Shown: positions 54,211 to 63,370, counted from the first letter of the stretch. The stretch is 64,000 nucleotides of DNA from Gammaproteobacteria bacterium (GCA_028818795.1 JAPPND010000161.1:20868-84867), one strand, 5' to 3'. Translations and numbers: made by a program. Notes: a model not told the origin generated them from the sequence alone.

Positions 54211-55281
54211 TTAGCGGGTCCTTGGGCCGCGGTCGCCGCAGGCTTCCGCCACCACCTCGCTCATGCCGTCCCACTCGCTCCAGTGGTCGCACATGGCGTC
54301 GACGGCGACCCGCCACGGATCGTAGTCGTCGGCATAGTCGAGGAACTCGCCTTCCCAGCCCCGGTCCGGATGGTCGCTGTCGCCTAGAACCGTCGCGCCG
54401 CCGGGTCGTTCGTGGCGTAGCCGGAAGTAGACGTTCATGCGGGGGTCGGCCCCGGCGTTGACGCTGCCGCCGTGGGGACAGGCGTGCAAGGCGATCACGG
54501 CGTCGCCCTCATCGAGCAGGATCGGCGTCGGCTCCGGCCAGGCGACACCGTCGACTACCTCTGCATCGGCGATGAACTTCTCCCGCACCGGCTGTGGCAT
54601 GGGGGTCAGCGAGACGCCACCGTCCTTGCGCGGTGCCAGCCGCGGCCAGCCGGGACCCTCGGGGCCGACATTCCCCCCGGCGTCGCGCTGCATGCGGAAG
54701 AACGCCTCGACGTCCTCGTGGGCGCCTTTCAGGAGGCACAGGTTGCCGCGCCCGAACTCGGTCTGGTCGTTGAGCGCGACGCCGACGAAGGCGGTGAAGC
54801 TGCCGAGTGCCAGGTTGCACTCGGGATCCTGGAAGAACGGTGTCTTGTTAGCGCCCATCTCGGTGGCGTCCCCCTTGCCGAAATGGCGGGTTCGCGGCGC
54901 CTCCCAGGAGTCGACCTCGTCCGCCGTCGGGAGATCCGGCGAGTACCACATGCCGTCGACGTGAGGTTGCCAGCCGTAGTTCGGCATCTTGGTCTCCGCC
55001 TGGGGATAGAGAATGGCGGCGAATGCGCTCTGCGGCGGATCGTACGGCCCCATAGTGTTGCGCATGATCTCGCCCAGGCGGCTCCTGTTGATGAGATCGG
55101 GAAGCGGGCTGTCCCCCGCCAGGTCGTGGTAGGGCCGGCGCACACCTTCCCGCGCCGCATGCATGTTGACGGCGCGGCGCGCCCGGAAGGTCAGTTCCCG
55201 GGGTACCGCTTCGCGGATAACGATGAAACCGTCGGCGAGGAAGCGTCGTTTCTCCTCGAGGGTGAGTTCGGTGGCACCCAT
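54211..55281 (-). CDS. Phytanoyl-CoA dioxygenase (PhyH) family protein
   Basis: 356 residues. LADGFIVIREAVPRELTFRA start; iron ligands HVD in WQPHVDGMWY and the distal histidine in VIALHACPHGGSVNAG, then MNVYFRLRH. Overall plan and the PEGPGWPRL segment match the 50.2 kb paralogue. It faces the VapC gene, five bases between stops. Confidence 0.9.
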   Translation of the reverse strand: MGATELTLEEKRRFLADGFIVIREAVPRELTFRARRAVNMHAAREGVRRPYHDLAGDSPLPDLINRSRLGEIMRNTMGPYDPPQSAFAAILYPQAETKMPNYGWQPHVDGMWYSPDLPTADEVDSWEAPRTRHFGKGDATEMGANKTPFFQDPECNLALGSFTAFVGVALNDQTEFGRGNLCLLKGAHEDVEAFFRMQRDAGGNVGPEGPGWPRLAPRKDGGVSLTPMPQPVREKFIADAEVVDGVAWPEPTPILLDEGDAVIALHACPHGGSVNAGADPRMNVYFRLRHERPGGATVLGDSDHPDRGWEGEFLDYADDYDPWRVAVDAMCDHWSEWDGMSEVVAEACGDRGPRTR

Positions 55282-55351
55282 GACTTGCTAACCCACTCCA
55301 CTTCGCAATAATCGACCGGTTGCCCATGCTAGCAGAGGGGGGAGTGACGGG

Positions 55352-55822
55352 ATGGCGCGTTTCCACGAGTTCACCATGGACACCATCACGGGCGAGCCGC
55401 TCGGCTTCGAGAAGTACAAGGGCGCCGCGTGTCTCGTGGTCAACCTGGCAAGTCAGTGAGGGATGACGCGTCAGTACGCAGGTCTGCGTACCCTTGAAGA
55501 AAACGGTGCCGTCAAGGTGCTCGGATTCCCCTGCAACCAGTTCGGTCGTCAGGAACCCGGCACGAACGAAGAGATCTTGGAATTCGCACGCTCGACCTAC
55601 GATGCCAACTTCCAGATGTTCGCCAAGATCGAGGTGAACGGAGACGGTGCCTGCGACCTCTACGGGTTCCTGAAGTCCGAGCAGCCGCGATCCGATGGCA
55701 ACCCCGACATCGCCTGGAACTTCACCAAGTTCCTCGTCGACGGCGAAGGGCGGGTAGTGGCCCGCTACGAACCCCGGGTGACACCGGCCCAGATCGCAGA
55801 CGATCTCGCGAACCGCTTGTAG
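55352..55822 (+). CDS. Glutathione peroxidase, selenocysteine-containing
   Basis: 156 residues if the TGA at 55457-55459 is selenocysteine (Sec36). The active-site context reads VVNLASQ-U-GMTRQYAGL, exactly the GPx pattern with U or C at this place; the other catalytic residues follow in LGFPCNQFG (Gln) and DIAWNFTKFLV (Trp, Asn). Reduces hydroperoxides with thiol reductants. The ATG at 55352 follows a strong GGGGGGAG. An ORF caller would begin only at 55463 and lose the active site. It is 20 bases ahead of the CoA-transferase gene. Confidence 0.95.
55457..55491 (+). promoter_or_regulatory. UGA selenocysteine codon and SECIS hairpin of the GPx gene
   Basis: TGA (55457-55459) is followed at 55474-55491 by a perfect 7-bp hairpin GTACGCA-GGTC-TGCGTAC. 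The top GCAGGTCTGC is identical to the apical part of the Escherichia coli fdhF SECIS as I recall it, and the loop lies at the right distance for SelB. Confidence 0.85.
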
Positions 55823-55842
55823 AACAACCAAGGAGCCAGCCG

Positions 55843-57030
55843 ATGCCAGCACTCGACGGATTGCGCGTCTTGGACATGACGCAATACGAAGCGGGCACAT
55901 CCTGTACCCAGGCATTGGCCTGGCTCGGGGCCGACGTGGTCAAGGTGGAACGTCCCGGTCACGGCGACCCCGGTCGCGGCATCGGCGGCAGCAGCGAATA
56001 CTTCATGGTCTGGAACTCCAACAAGCGCAGCGTCGTGCTCGACCTATCAAAGCCGCGTGGGCGGCAACTGCTGTTCGACATGCTGCCCAACTACGATGTG
56101 TTCGTGGAGAACTACGGCCCCGGCGTCGTCGAGAAGCTCGGCATCGACTACGACGCGTGCAAGGCCGTCAAGCCCGACATCATCTACGGTCGAATCAAGG
56201 GTTTCGGCACGTCCGGCCCGTGGTCGCACTACAAGTGCTTCGACATGGTGGCGCAATCGGCGGCGGGCGCGTTCTCGATCACCGGCGAGGCCGACGGCCC
56301 GCCCATGCGGCCTGGGCCCACCACCGGCGATGCGGGCACCGGCGTGCAGATGGCGCTCGCCATCGTGTCCGCCTACGTGCAAAGGCTGAACACCGGCAAG
56401 GGTCAGCTCATCGAGATTTCCATGCAGGAGGCGATGACCTACTACCTGCGCACCGCCACCGCCAGCGGCCGCTATGGGGAGCGGGCCGTGGGGCGCTCGG
56501 GCAACGGTGCGACGCCGAACATGAGCCTCTACCCCTGCAAGGGCGACGGCGCCAACGACTACGTCTACATCATGGCGGTGACCGGCCGCATGTGGGAGGC
56601 GCTGTGCCGGGTGATCGGTCGCGAGGACCTGTTCGACGACCCGCGCTACCAGGATCCCCGGGACCGCTATCGCAACCGCGATGCGATCAAGGCCGAAATC
56701 GCGAAGTGGACGATTGAGCGGGACAAGTACGACGCCATGCGCGAACTCGCCGAAGGCGGTGTCCCGGCCAGCGCGGTACTCGATACCAGCGACCTGTACC
56801 GGAATCCGCACCTCGTCGAGCGCGGCTTCGTGCACGAACTCGAACATCCGGTCGCGGGACCGATCAAGCTGCTTGGCTGGCCGGCGCGGCTGTCCGAAAG
56901 CGAGGTGCCGATGAAGGCGGCACCGCTCCTGGGCGCACACTCCCGGGAGGTGCTCGCATCGGATCTCGGCCTCGCCGGTGCGGAGATCGACGGTCTCGTC
57001 GAAGCCGGCGTCGTTGGAACGGAGGCCTGA
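55843..57030 (+). CDS. Type III (CaiB/BaiF) CoA-transferase
   Basis: 395 residues. LDGLRVLDMTQYEAGTSCTQ, LAWLGADVVKVERPGHGD and the catalytic aspartate in PGPTTGDAGTGVQMALAI; the C-terminal GVPASAVLDTSDL is also typical. Transfers CoA between carboxylic acids. Substrates unknown. It starts a run of four same-strand catabolic genes (55.8-60.2 kb), two bases before the SDR gene. Confidence 0.92.
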   Translation: MPALDGLRVLDMTQYEAGTSCTQALAWLGADVVKVERPGHGDPGRGIGGSSEYFMVWNSNKRSVVLDLSKPRGRQLLFDMLPNYDVFVENYGPGVVEKLGIDYDACKAVKPDIIYGRIKGFGTSGPWSHYKCFDMVAQSAAGAFSITGEADGPPMRPGPTTGDAGTGVQMALAIVSAYVQRLNTGKGQLIEISMQEAMTYYLRTATASGRYGERAVGRSGNGATPNMSLYPCKGDGANDYVYIMAVTGRMWEALCRVIGREDLFDDPRYQDPRDRYRNRDAIKAEIAKWTIERDKYDAMRELAEGGVPASAVLDTSDLYRNPHLVERGFVHELEHPVAGPIKLLGWPARLSESEVPMKAAPLLGAHSREVLASDLGLAGAEIDGLVEAGVVGTEA

Positions 57031-57032
57031 TC

Positions 57033-57845
57033 GTGACGGAACTCGAAGGGAAGGTAGCCCTGGTCACGGGCGCGGGACGACTGCGCGGCATCGGCCGGGC
57101 TGCAGCGGTGGCGCTGGCACGTCTCGGTGCGGACGTGGCGATCAGCGGCACGGGCCGCGATCCCGCAACGTTTCCGGACGACGAAAAGGCCCTTGGGTGG
57201 CGCGATGTCGAGAGCGTCGCGGAGCAGATTCGCGCCTGCGGACGCCGGGCGTTGCCGTTGGTATTCGACGTCGCCGACCTGGAGCAGGTCAACGCGGCCG
57301 TGGACCGGATCGTCAGTGAACTCGGCCGCATCGACATCCTCATCAACAACGCCGCCATCGCCCGGGGCGCGGATCGCACCACCGTCGAAACGCTGGATGC
57401 CGGCCTGTTCCAGCGCGTGGTCGATGTCAAGGTCCGCGGCACCTTCCTGTGCACCCAGGCGGTCATCCGGCACATCTACCGCCAGGACGAGGGCGGCAAG
57501 ATCGTCAACATCGCGTCGATCGCCGGCAAGCGCGGCAGTGCCAACACCCTGGCCTACAACGCGGCCAACTTCGCCATGATCGGCATGACCCAGTCCATGG
57601 CCCGTGAATTCGGCCCGCGCGGCGTCAACGTGAACTGCGTATGCCCCGGCGCGGTGGACACGTCGCGGATGGACGACGTCAGGCCCGACGACCGCCCCGA
57701 GCGAAAGCGCCCCGGCGATCCCGTCAACCGCTGGGGCAGCGACGACGAGGTCGGCGAGTTCGTCGCCTATCTCTGTACACAAGCCGCGTCCTGGATCCAC
57801 GGCCAGTCCATCAACCAGGACGGCGGCGCGGTGATGGAACATTGA
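57033..57845 (+). CDS. Short-chain dehydrogenase/reductase with altered catalytic lysine
   Basis: 270 residues. VALVTGAGRLRGIGRAAAV binds NAD(P); ILINNAAIARG and the serine in IVNIASIAGKRGS are normal. The catalytic pair reads YNAANFAMIG: tyrosine is kept, but asparagine stands where lysine is expected in YxxxK. The rest (GVNVNCVCPGAVDTSRM, SINQDGGAVM) is ordinary. Activity may be reduced or the substrate unusual. GTG start. Confidence 0.88.
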   Translation: MTELEGKVALVTGAGRLRGIGRAAAVALARLGADVAISGTGRDPATFPDDEKALGWRDVESVAEQIRACGRRALPLVFDVADLEQVNAAVDRIVSELGRIDILINNAAIARGADRTTVETLDAGLFQRVVDVKVRGTFLCTQAVIRHIYRQDEGGKIVNIASIAGKRGSANTLAYNAANFAMIGMTQSMAREFGPRGVNVNCVCPGAVDTSRMDDVRPDDRPERKRPGDPVNRWGSDDEVGEFVAYLCTQAASWIHGQSINQDGGAVMEH

Positions 57846-57868
57846 AGGAACGGACGGTTTCACCGTAG

Positions 57869-57889
57869 GGGCGACGCTTGTCGTCGCCC
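57869..57889 (+). repeat. Palindrome, 8-bp stem with CTTGT loop
   Basis: GGGCGACG, loop CTTGT, CGTCGCCC, preceded by GTAG. Between the SDR and LLM genes. Confidence 0.8.
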
Positions 57890-57923
57890 GTTCCGCGATC
57901 AACCAACAAGGAGCCATTCAACC

Positions 57924-58760
57924 GTGAAAATCGGCATCTGCATGTTCGCAACGGACTACGCGATCCGCATCGACGACCTCGCCCGGGAGGTGGAAACGCG
58001 GGGCTTCGAATCGCTGTTCGTCCCGGAGCACACCCACATTCCCACCAGCCGCCGGAGCCCATGGCCAGGCGGACCGAACCTGCCGAGGGAGTACTGGCAC
58101 ACCTTGGATCCCTTCGTGGCCTTGACGGCCGCGGCCGCAGCGACGACAACCCTGCGGGTTGGCACCGGCATCTGCCTGCTGCCGGAACACGACCCCATCG
58201 TCACCGCCAAGGAGATCGCCAGCCTCGACCTGCTCTCCAACGGACGCGTGGACGTCGGCATCGGCGCGGGCTGGAACGCGGAGGAGATGGAGAACCACGG
58301 CACCGAGTTCGCCACGCGGTTCCGGGTGATGAGCGAACGCGCCAAGGTGATGAAGACCTTGTGGGCCGAGGAGGAACCCGAGTTCCACGGCGAGTTCACC
58401 CACTTCGACCCGGTGTGGTCGTACCCGAAACCGGTGCAGAAACCCAATCCGCCGATCCTCATCGGCGGCGAGTCGATCCACACCCTACGGCGGGTGGTGG
58501 ACTACGGCGACGGCTGGCTGCCCCGTGCCCGGGGCGGATTCGATCCCCACGAAGGCGTCGCTCGACTGCGCGCCGTGGCCGACGCCGCGGAACGCGACAT
58601 CGCCACCCTGTCCATCAACGTGTTCGGCGCGCCGTCGGATGCCGCCGTGCTCGATCTCTACCGGGAAGCCGGCATTGACCGCGCCATCCTGTCGGTCCCG
58701 TCCGCAGGCGCGGATGTCGTGCTGCCGCTCCTGGACAGCCACGCCAAGAACCTCCCGTAG
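57924..58760 (+). CDS. LLM-class flavin/F420-dependent oxidoreductase
   Basis: 278 residues. Luciferase-like TIM barrel: REVETRGFESLFVPEHTHIP, TLRVGTGICLLPEHDPIVTAKEIASL, GRVDVGIGAGWNAEEMENHG, and KPNPPILIGGES. This pattern is the F420/FMN-dependent group called TIGR03619-like. Oxidises or monooxygenates an unknown substrate; fits the adjoining CoA-transferases and SDR as one degradation route. Its TAG stop is also the first triplet of the repeat at 58757. Confidence 0.88.
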   Translation: MKIGICMFATDYAIRIDDLAREVETRGFESLFVPEHTHIPTSRRSPWPGGPNLPREYWHTLDPFVALTAAAAATTTLRVGTGICLLPEHDPIVTAKEIASLDLLSNGRVDVGIGAGWNAEEMENHGTEFATRFRVMSERAKVMKTLWAEEEPEFHGEFTHFDPVWSYPKPVQKPNPPILIGGESIHTLRRVVDYGDGWLPRARGGFDPHEGVARLRAVADAAERDIATLSINVFGAPSDAAVLDLYREAGIDRAILSVPSAGADVVLPLLDSHAKNLP

Positions 58761-58909
58761 CGCCCCAGAGCCGGGCCGGCGCTTCGCATTCGCTGTGCGC
58801 CGCCTCCGCCTCCGGCCCAACCACGCCGAACTGCCCATGGATGAAACGCCACGGTCGCAGGCTCCCTTTGGCGTTTGTACCATGGGAGGGGACGCCCTTG
58901 TGGCGTCCC
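58757..58909 (+). repeat. Composite repeat copy 2, starts at a stop codon
   Basis: GTAGCGCCCCAG at 58757 (TAG is the stop of the LLM gene), a GC-rich body with CGGCGCTTCGC and CGCTGTGCG, then CCATGGGAGG and the hairpin GGGACGCC-CTTGT-GGCGTCCC (58889-58909). It matches 10451-10601 in order and in many words. No gene in this 177-base gap. Confidence 0.75.
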
Positions 58910-58937
58910 GTGTTGATCGATCCCCAAAGGAGCAACC

Positions 58938-60209
58938 GTGCAGGGTCCATACACCGGTTTGAAGGTCGTCGAACTCGGCCGCTTCATCGCCGCCCCGTAC
59001 TGCGGCCAACTGCTCGCCGACGGCGGTGCCGACGTCATCAAGGTCGAGCCACTGGTCGGCGACGACGCGAGGCGCAATGGCACGCGGTTCTCGCCCACCG
59101 AGGCGCGCCAATACCTCAACAAGAACCGTGGCAAGCGCAGCATCGCGCTGCAGCTTTCGGACCCTCGCATCACGCGGGTCGTCCAAGGCCTGTTGCACAG
59201 CGCGGATGTCACCATCGTCAACTTCCGGCCCGGACAAGGCGAGAAGCTCGGCCTCGACTACGAGACGGTTTCCTGCGCCAACCCGCGCATCGTCTACGCC
59301 CAGAACACCGCTTTTGGCCCCAGGGGTCCATTGGCCGGCAAGCCGGGCATGGACATTCTCCTGCAGGCCTACACGGGCATGACGCCGATGACGGAATCGG
59401 GCCCGAGACCGCCGGCCGATCCGTTCGTGGACTACACGGCGGCGCTGTTGATGGCCTGGGGCATCGCCACGGCGCTCTACAACCGGGAACGTACGGGCGT
59501 AGGACAGAAGCTCGACGTATCGCTTCTCCAGGCCGCGCTCGTGATCCAGAACAACTCGATCCATCACGTCGATGCCGTGGACGGTTGGCGCAACGGTTTT
59601 GTCGACCACTTGAAGACGGCCTTCGCAGAGGGTCGAACCCTGACCGACGTGCTAAGTGAACGCGAGACCCTGAAGCCGTCGATCAGCCCGCCCTACTACG
59701 GTTTCTTCGAGACCAAGGACGGCTACATCGTCATCGCGGCCGGTGGCCGCGGACTCCAAGTAAGAGTCGCCAAGCTCCTCGGCATCGAAGACCCGGCGTT
59801 GACGGATCCGAACTTCAAGATCGACGACATTGCGGCGCACACAAGCCGGATGAGGCGTCGTTCGGCTGCCCGGCTAGCCGAAGCAACCACGTCGAGTTGG
59901 CTCGCGAAATTCGACGCCGCCGGCCTGCCCGCCGGCGAATACCGGTTGAAAGACGAGATCTTCGACGATCCCCACGTGTGGGAGAACGGCTACCTGACAC
60001 GCCTGGAACACGAGGAGGTCGGCGGAATGACCGTCGTCGCGCCGCCGGTCAGGTTCAGCGAAACGCCGCTGTCGACGACATCGGCGTCGCCAGCGCTGGG
60101 CAAGCACACGCGGGAGATCCTAACGGAGGCCGGTCTGTCCGAAGCGGCGATCAATCGTTTGTTTGCCGACGGCGTCGTTCGAGGACGAGCAGGAGACGCC
60201 TCTCACTGA
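58938..60209 (+). CDS. Type III (CaiB/BaiF) CoA-transferase
   Basis: 423 residues, GTG start with AAAGGAG upstream. YTGLKVVELGRFIAAPYCGQ, LLADGGADVIKVEP, and the catalytic aspartate in DPFVDYTAALLMAWG. Only distantly similar to the CoA-transferase at 55.8 kb, so probably a different substrate in the same pathway. FTS/ETDAL-like C-terminal AGLPAGEYRLKDEIFDDPHV is ordinary. Confidence 0.92.
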   Translation: MQGPYTGLKVVELGRFIAAPYCGQLLADGGADVIKVEPLVGDDARRNGTRFSPTEARQYLNKNRGKRSIALQLSDPRITRVVQGLLHSADVTIVNFRPGQGEKLGLDYETVSCANPRIVYAQNTAFGPRGPLAGKPGMDILLQAYTGMTPMTESGPRPPADPFVDYTAALLMAWGIATALYNRERTGVGQKLDVSLLQAALVIQNNSIHHVDAVDGWRNGFVDHLKTAFAEGRTLTDVLSERETLKPSISPPYYGFFETKDGYIVIAAGGRGLQVRVAKLLGIEDPALTDPNFKIDDIAAHTSRMRRRSAARLAEATTSSWLAKFDAAGLPAGEYRLKDEIFDDPHVWENGYLTRLEHEEVGGMTVVAPPVRFSETPLSTTSASPALGKHTREILTEAGLSEAAINRLFADGVVRGRAGDASH

Positions 60210-60363
60210 ATTGTTGGGTAAGCCATTACGCGCGAGGACCCCAGGAACGTCGTTGACTTGGGGCCACCACGCGACGCCGAGAGGCAACGCGGGCGGTTGG
60301 CGCTGGACGACTGCCCCGGCGTTGCCTGTTGCCAAAACGCACACATTCGGTGAACAATGGCGC

Positions 60364-60645
60364 GTGGCTGCCGCATTCGACTGGAGTCCCGAGAAGAACC
60401 GGCAGCTCGCTGAGGAACGGGGAGTCACGTTCGAGAGGGTTGTCTCAACGATCGAGCGTGGCGGCATCGTGGACGTGTTGGAGCATCCCGATCAGGAGCG
60501 GTATCCGGGGCAGATGATCTACGTGGTCGACATCGGGCAGTACCTTTACCTCGTGCCCTTCGTCACGGCGCCGGATGGCACGAGGTTCCTGAAGACCATC
60601 ATCCCCAGCCGTAAGGCCATGCGCGAATACCGAAGGAGGCCATGA
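60364..60645 (+). CDS. BrnT-like ribonuclease toxin
   Basis: 93 residues from a GTG. AFDWSPEKNRQLAEERGVTF and FERVVSTIERGG correspond to the BrnT opening (xWD-xKN---EKHGVSF), then GQMIYVVDIGQYLYLVPFVT and IIPSRKAMREYRR for the beta-sheet and basic C-terminus. In the BrnT family the protein is an RNase. Start uncertain; the frame is open further upstream. Its stop overlaps the next gene as ATGA. Confidence 0.75.
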   Translation: MAAAFDWSPEKNRQLAEERGVTFERVVSTIERGGIVDVLEHPDQERYPGQMIYVVDIGQYLYLVPFVTAPDGTRFLKTIIPSRKAMREYRRRP

Positions 60646-60923
60646 CCATGAGTGGAACAATGGACGCCGAGGAGCGGGACATCCTCGCCCGATTCGAGCG
60701 CGGCGAGCTGGTCGCTCGTCCGGATGCGGAACGAGAAATGGCGGCTGCGCGAGAAGCCGCGCGCAACACGTTCAACAAGACCCGCCGCGTGAACCTGCGG
60801 GTCACCGAACGCGACTTCGACCTCGCCCATGCGCGAGCCCGGGAGGAAGGCATACCGTACCAGACGCTCTTGTCGAGCGTGATTCACAAGTACCTGTCCG
60901 GTAGGCTCATCGAGAGGCGATAA
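60642..60923 (+). CDS. CopG/BrnA-like antitoxin
   Basis: 93 residues. The C-terminal half VNLRVTERDFDLAHARAREE and GIPYQTLLSSVIHKYLSG is a ribbon-helix-helix DNA-binding domain; the N-terminal half (LARFERGELVARPDAEREMA) probably wraps the toxin. Order and overlap with the BrnT-like gene indicate one toxin-antitoxin operon, normally autoregulated. The 231 bases after it hold nothing I can support. Confidence 0.78.
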   Translation: MTMSGTMDAEERDILARFERGELVARPDAEREMAAAREAARNTFNKTRRVNLRVTERDFDLAHARAREEGIPYQTLLSSVIHKYLSGRLIERR

Positions 60924-61214
60924 CACCGGGAAGTCGGCGTGGGCCTCGGCTACGGTCAAGGTGGCACGTTGCAGTTCTAGGATGCGCTGCAACACAGACA
61001 CGGCCAAGAGGTGGGACATGAACGGGCACTGAACGGAATCCTGAGGAGTTTGACGCTTTGGGTCGACTGCATGGCCAAAGGTCACCTTCCGTTCCGCGTT
61101 ACACTGGCTAGAGCGTTCACGCCATTCTTCGGGCGCTCTTTGTGACGCGACACTTTGGACAACGATCAGTCGACCGCGAATCCGGCCTCTAAGAAAGCGA
61201 CTCTCGAACCACGA

Positions 61215-63287
61215 ATGGCCCAACAACCAGAGCTGCTCTTTGAAGATCCCGAGTCGATTACTCGACGCGACGTACTAAACGTTGTGCATGCCGAAGCCAA
61301 ATCCGTCGGGGACTTCTCCCCGTCGTATTTCTCCGGGTTCGATACGTTTCGCGCGCTGACCTATACGTCGAGCATACCGATGGTCGCCGGCTTATTGCGC
61401 GACCACGAGTTCCGCGATTTCGAGTGCATATTCGGCCATAGCGGCATCCTGTCGCGGGAGACCGAGGAAATACTGGCGTTCCAGTCCGTCGTGCGTGACG
61501 ACCTCGAGCGCCGGATCCTCCGCATGCGCGGCATCGCCGACGAGCGTCGGGAGTTGCTTGTGAACCGCATCGCGGACGGCTCGGTGCGGTTCTTCGTCGT
61601 TAAGGATGCGATCGCTCATGCCAAGATTTACCTTCTTTCCCGTACCGCCGACGCAACCTCGACAGAGGCTAGTACGTGTCCCGAGCGGCGCGCGATCACG
61701 GGCTCCGCCAATCTCTCGGAGCGCGCGTTTTCCGGTCGGCAGGCGGAAACCCTGATCGTGTTCGACGACGACCGGGTGGCGTGGAAGCACTACGTCTCGC
61801 AATACGAGGCCGTACGCGATGCGTCCACGACGCGGGTTCCGCTTGCCCGCGAGGCCAATCCAGCCGAACAGATTCGCATCGAACGTACGCCGGCACTGGT
61901 TGAGGCCGAGCAGAGTCCAGATGGCTCGGTTCTGTTCGTGCCCGCTCACCAGGAGGACGAGTCCGAATTCTCGTTTCCAGCGGTCGTCACACGAATGCAA
62001 ACGATCAAGCCCGCCATCCGGCGCGGCCTGGCGGGCGCCTCCCGCCCGGATCGACGGGGGAACTTTCGCATCAAGCCGAGCACGGTCAAGGAGATCGTTC
62101 GCGTGGTCCGGTCCCGCGACATGGAAGCCAGCCCGCCGATCTATCTTTCGCGCGACGGTGACTCGTTCACGCTCAGCGACGCCCCGTGGAATCTCGACGC
62201 GGATCCAGTGCAGGTCGCGGGGGACGTGGCGGCTTGGCTCGGCTTCTTCGCCAACTACGAGCAGGGTTTCGTGGGCGACGTTCCCAGGCTGCAGCGCGAT
62301 TACTTCACGTTCATGTCGTGGTTCTACTTCGCTCCGCTGATGTGCGACCTGCGCAACGTCGCGCTGCGCACGAACGCATTCAGCTTCGACCAGCCGCTGT
62401 TCGCCGTGCTCTACGGTTCGAGCAACTGCGGCAAGACGAGCCTCGTGGAAGCGCTAATGGCGTCGATGTTTTCGCACCCGCGGATCGTCGACACTCAGGA
62501 CTTCACGTCCGCCCGTCTGCGCGGCCTCCAGCAGTCCTACAAGCGGTTCCCAGTCGTCTTCGACGACGTCACCCGTGACCGTTTCAACCGGCACGCCGAT
62601 GAGTTCATCAAGGACGAGACCATCGCGTTCCCGGAATACCCCTGCTTCGCCCTGTCCATGAATGCGGACGCGCGCAGTTTCAAAGCGGAAATCGTCAAGC
62701 GTTGCCTCATGATCTACACGCGCACGTCGCTGCCCGGCGACAACACCGTCGCCCGTCGCAAGCTGCAGCGTTCGGTGGCTGAGATCCGCAATCGCATGAC
62801 CACTGCACTGTACCGAGAATACCTGCGGCGCTCGCTCTCGAAGCTGAATCCGGGCGTCGATGTGACCTCCGAGGGGACGGAGTCCACCGACGCGCTGCTG
62901 CTTTCGTCCTCCATCCTTTGCGAGATCTTTCGTGAGAATCTCCCGTCTGGTACCGAGCTTCCGAGGTGGTGCGCCACGATGACGTTGGCCGAGTACCAGC
63001 AACGTGCCTTCGAAAGACCGCGCCAACTCCTTGCGAATCTCCTCGGTACGGAACGGTACAGTCCAGAGCGGCGACCTCCTGAGCAATGCTGGACGGTCGC
63101 AGGGGATGCGCTTGTCGTCGCGGTCGCTCCCATCGAGTTTGCGCGAACGCGCGCGGACATCCCGGATTGGCTCCTCGACGACACCGCAACCACGTCAGGC
63201 CAGATTGCGCTCAACCGGCAGCTTATGGAGGAGTTCCTAGGACGGCGCGTTCGACCTCCCCGGCGCTGGGCATGGTGGCGTCGTTGA
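61215..63287 (+). CDS. PLD-ATPase fusion protein, likely defence protein
   Basis: 690 residues from the ATG; a TTG at 61155 is in frame. Residues about 120-180 form a phospholipase-D nuclease half-site, HAKIYLLS followed by TGSANLSERAFSGRQ. From about 390 to 510 comes a P-loop ATPase, AVLYGSSNCGKTSLVEALM, with PVVFDDVTRDRFN as a Walker B-like segment and SFKAEIVKRCLMIYTRTSLP. A single HxK suggests dimerisation for catalysis. PLD-NTPase fusions are common in phage-defence genes; no named system was recognised. It follows a toxin-antitoxin pair and precedes another restriction-fold gene. Confidence 0.75.
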   Translation: MAQQPELLFEDPESITRRDVLNVVHAEAKSVGDFSPSYFSGFDTFRALTYTSSIPMVAGLLRDHEFRDFECIFGHSGILSRETEEILAFQSVVRDDLERRILRMRGIADERRELLVNRIADGSVRFFVVKDAIAHAKIYLLSRTADATSTEASTCPERRAITGSANLSERAFSGRQAETLIVFDDDRVAWKHYVSQYEAVRDASTTRVPLAREANPAEQIRIERTPALVEAEQSPDGSVLFVPAHQEDESEFSFPAVVTRMQTIKPAIRRGLAGASRPDRRGNFRIKPSTVKEIVRVVRSRDMEASPPIYLSRDGDSFTLSDAPWNLDADPVQVAGDVAAWLGFFANYEQGFVGDVPRLQRDYFTFMSWFYFAPLMCDLRNVALRTNAFSFDQPLFAVLYGSSNCGKTSLVEALMASMFSHPRIVDTQDFTSARLRGLQQSYKRFPVVFDDVTRDRFNRHADEFIKDETIAFPEYPCFALSMNADARSFKAEIVKRCLMIYTRTSLPGDNTVARRKLQRSVAEIRNRMTTALYREYLRRSLSKLNPGVDVTSEGTESTDALLLSSSILCEIFRENLPSGTELPRWCATMTLAEYQQRAFERPRQLLANLLGTERYSPERRPPEQCWTVAGDALVVAVAPIEFARTRADIPDWLLDDTATTSGQIALNRQLMEEFLGRRVRPPRRWAWWRR

Positions 63288-63370
63288 CGCTTCGCTGAGG
63301 GTTGGTAGCGGTCAGAATGGTGAGCGTGTCTCCCACTGCACTTCGGCACCTTCAGGCACCATTAGAACGT

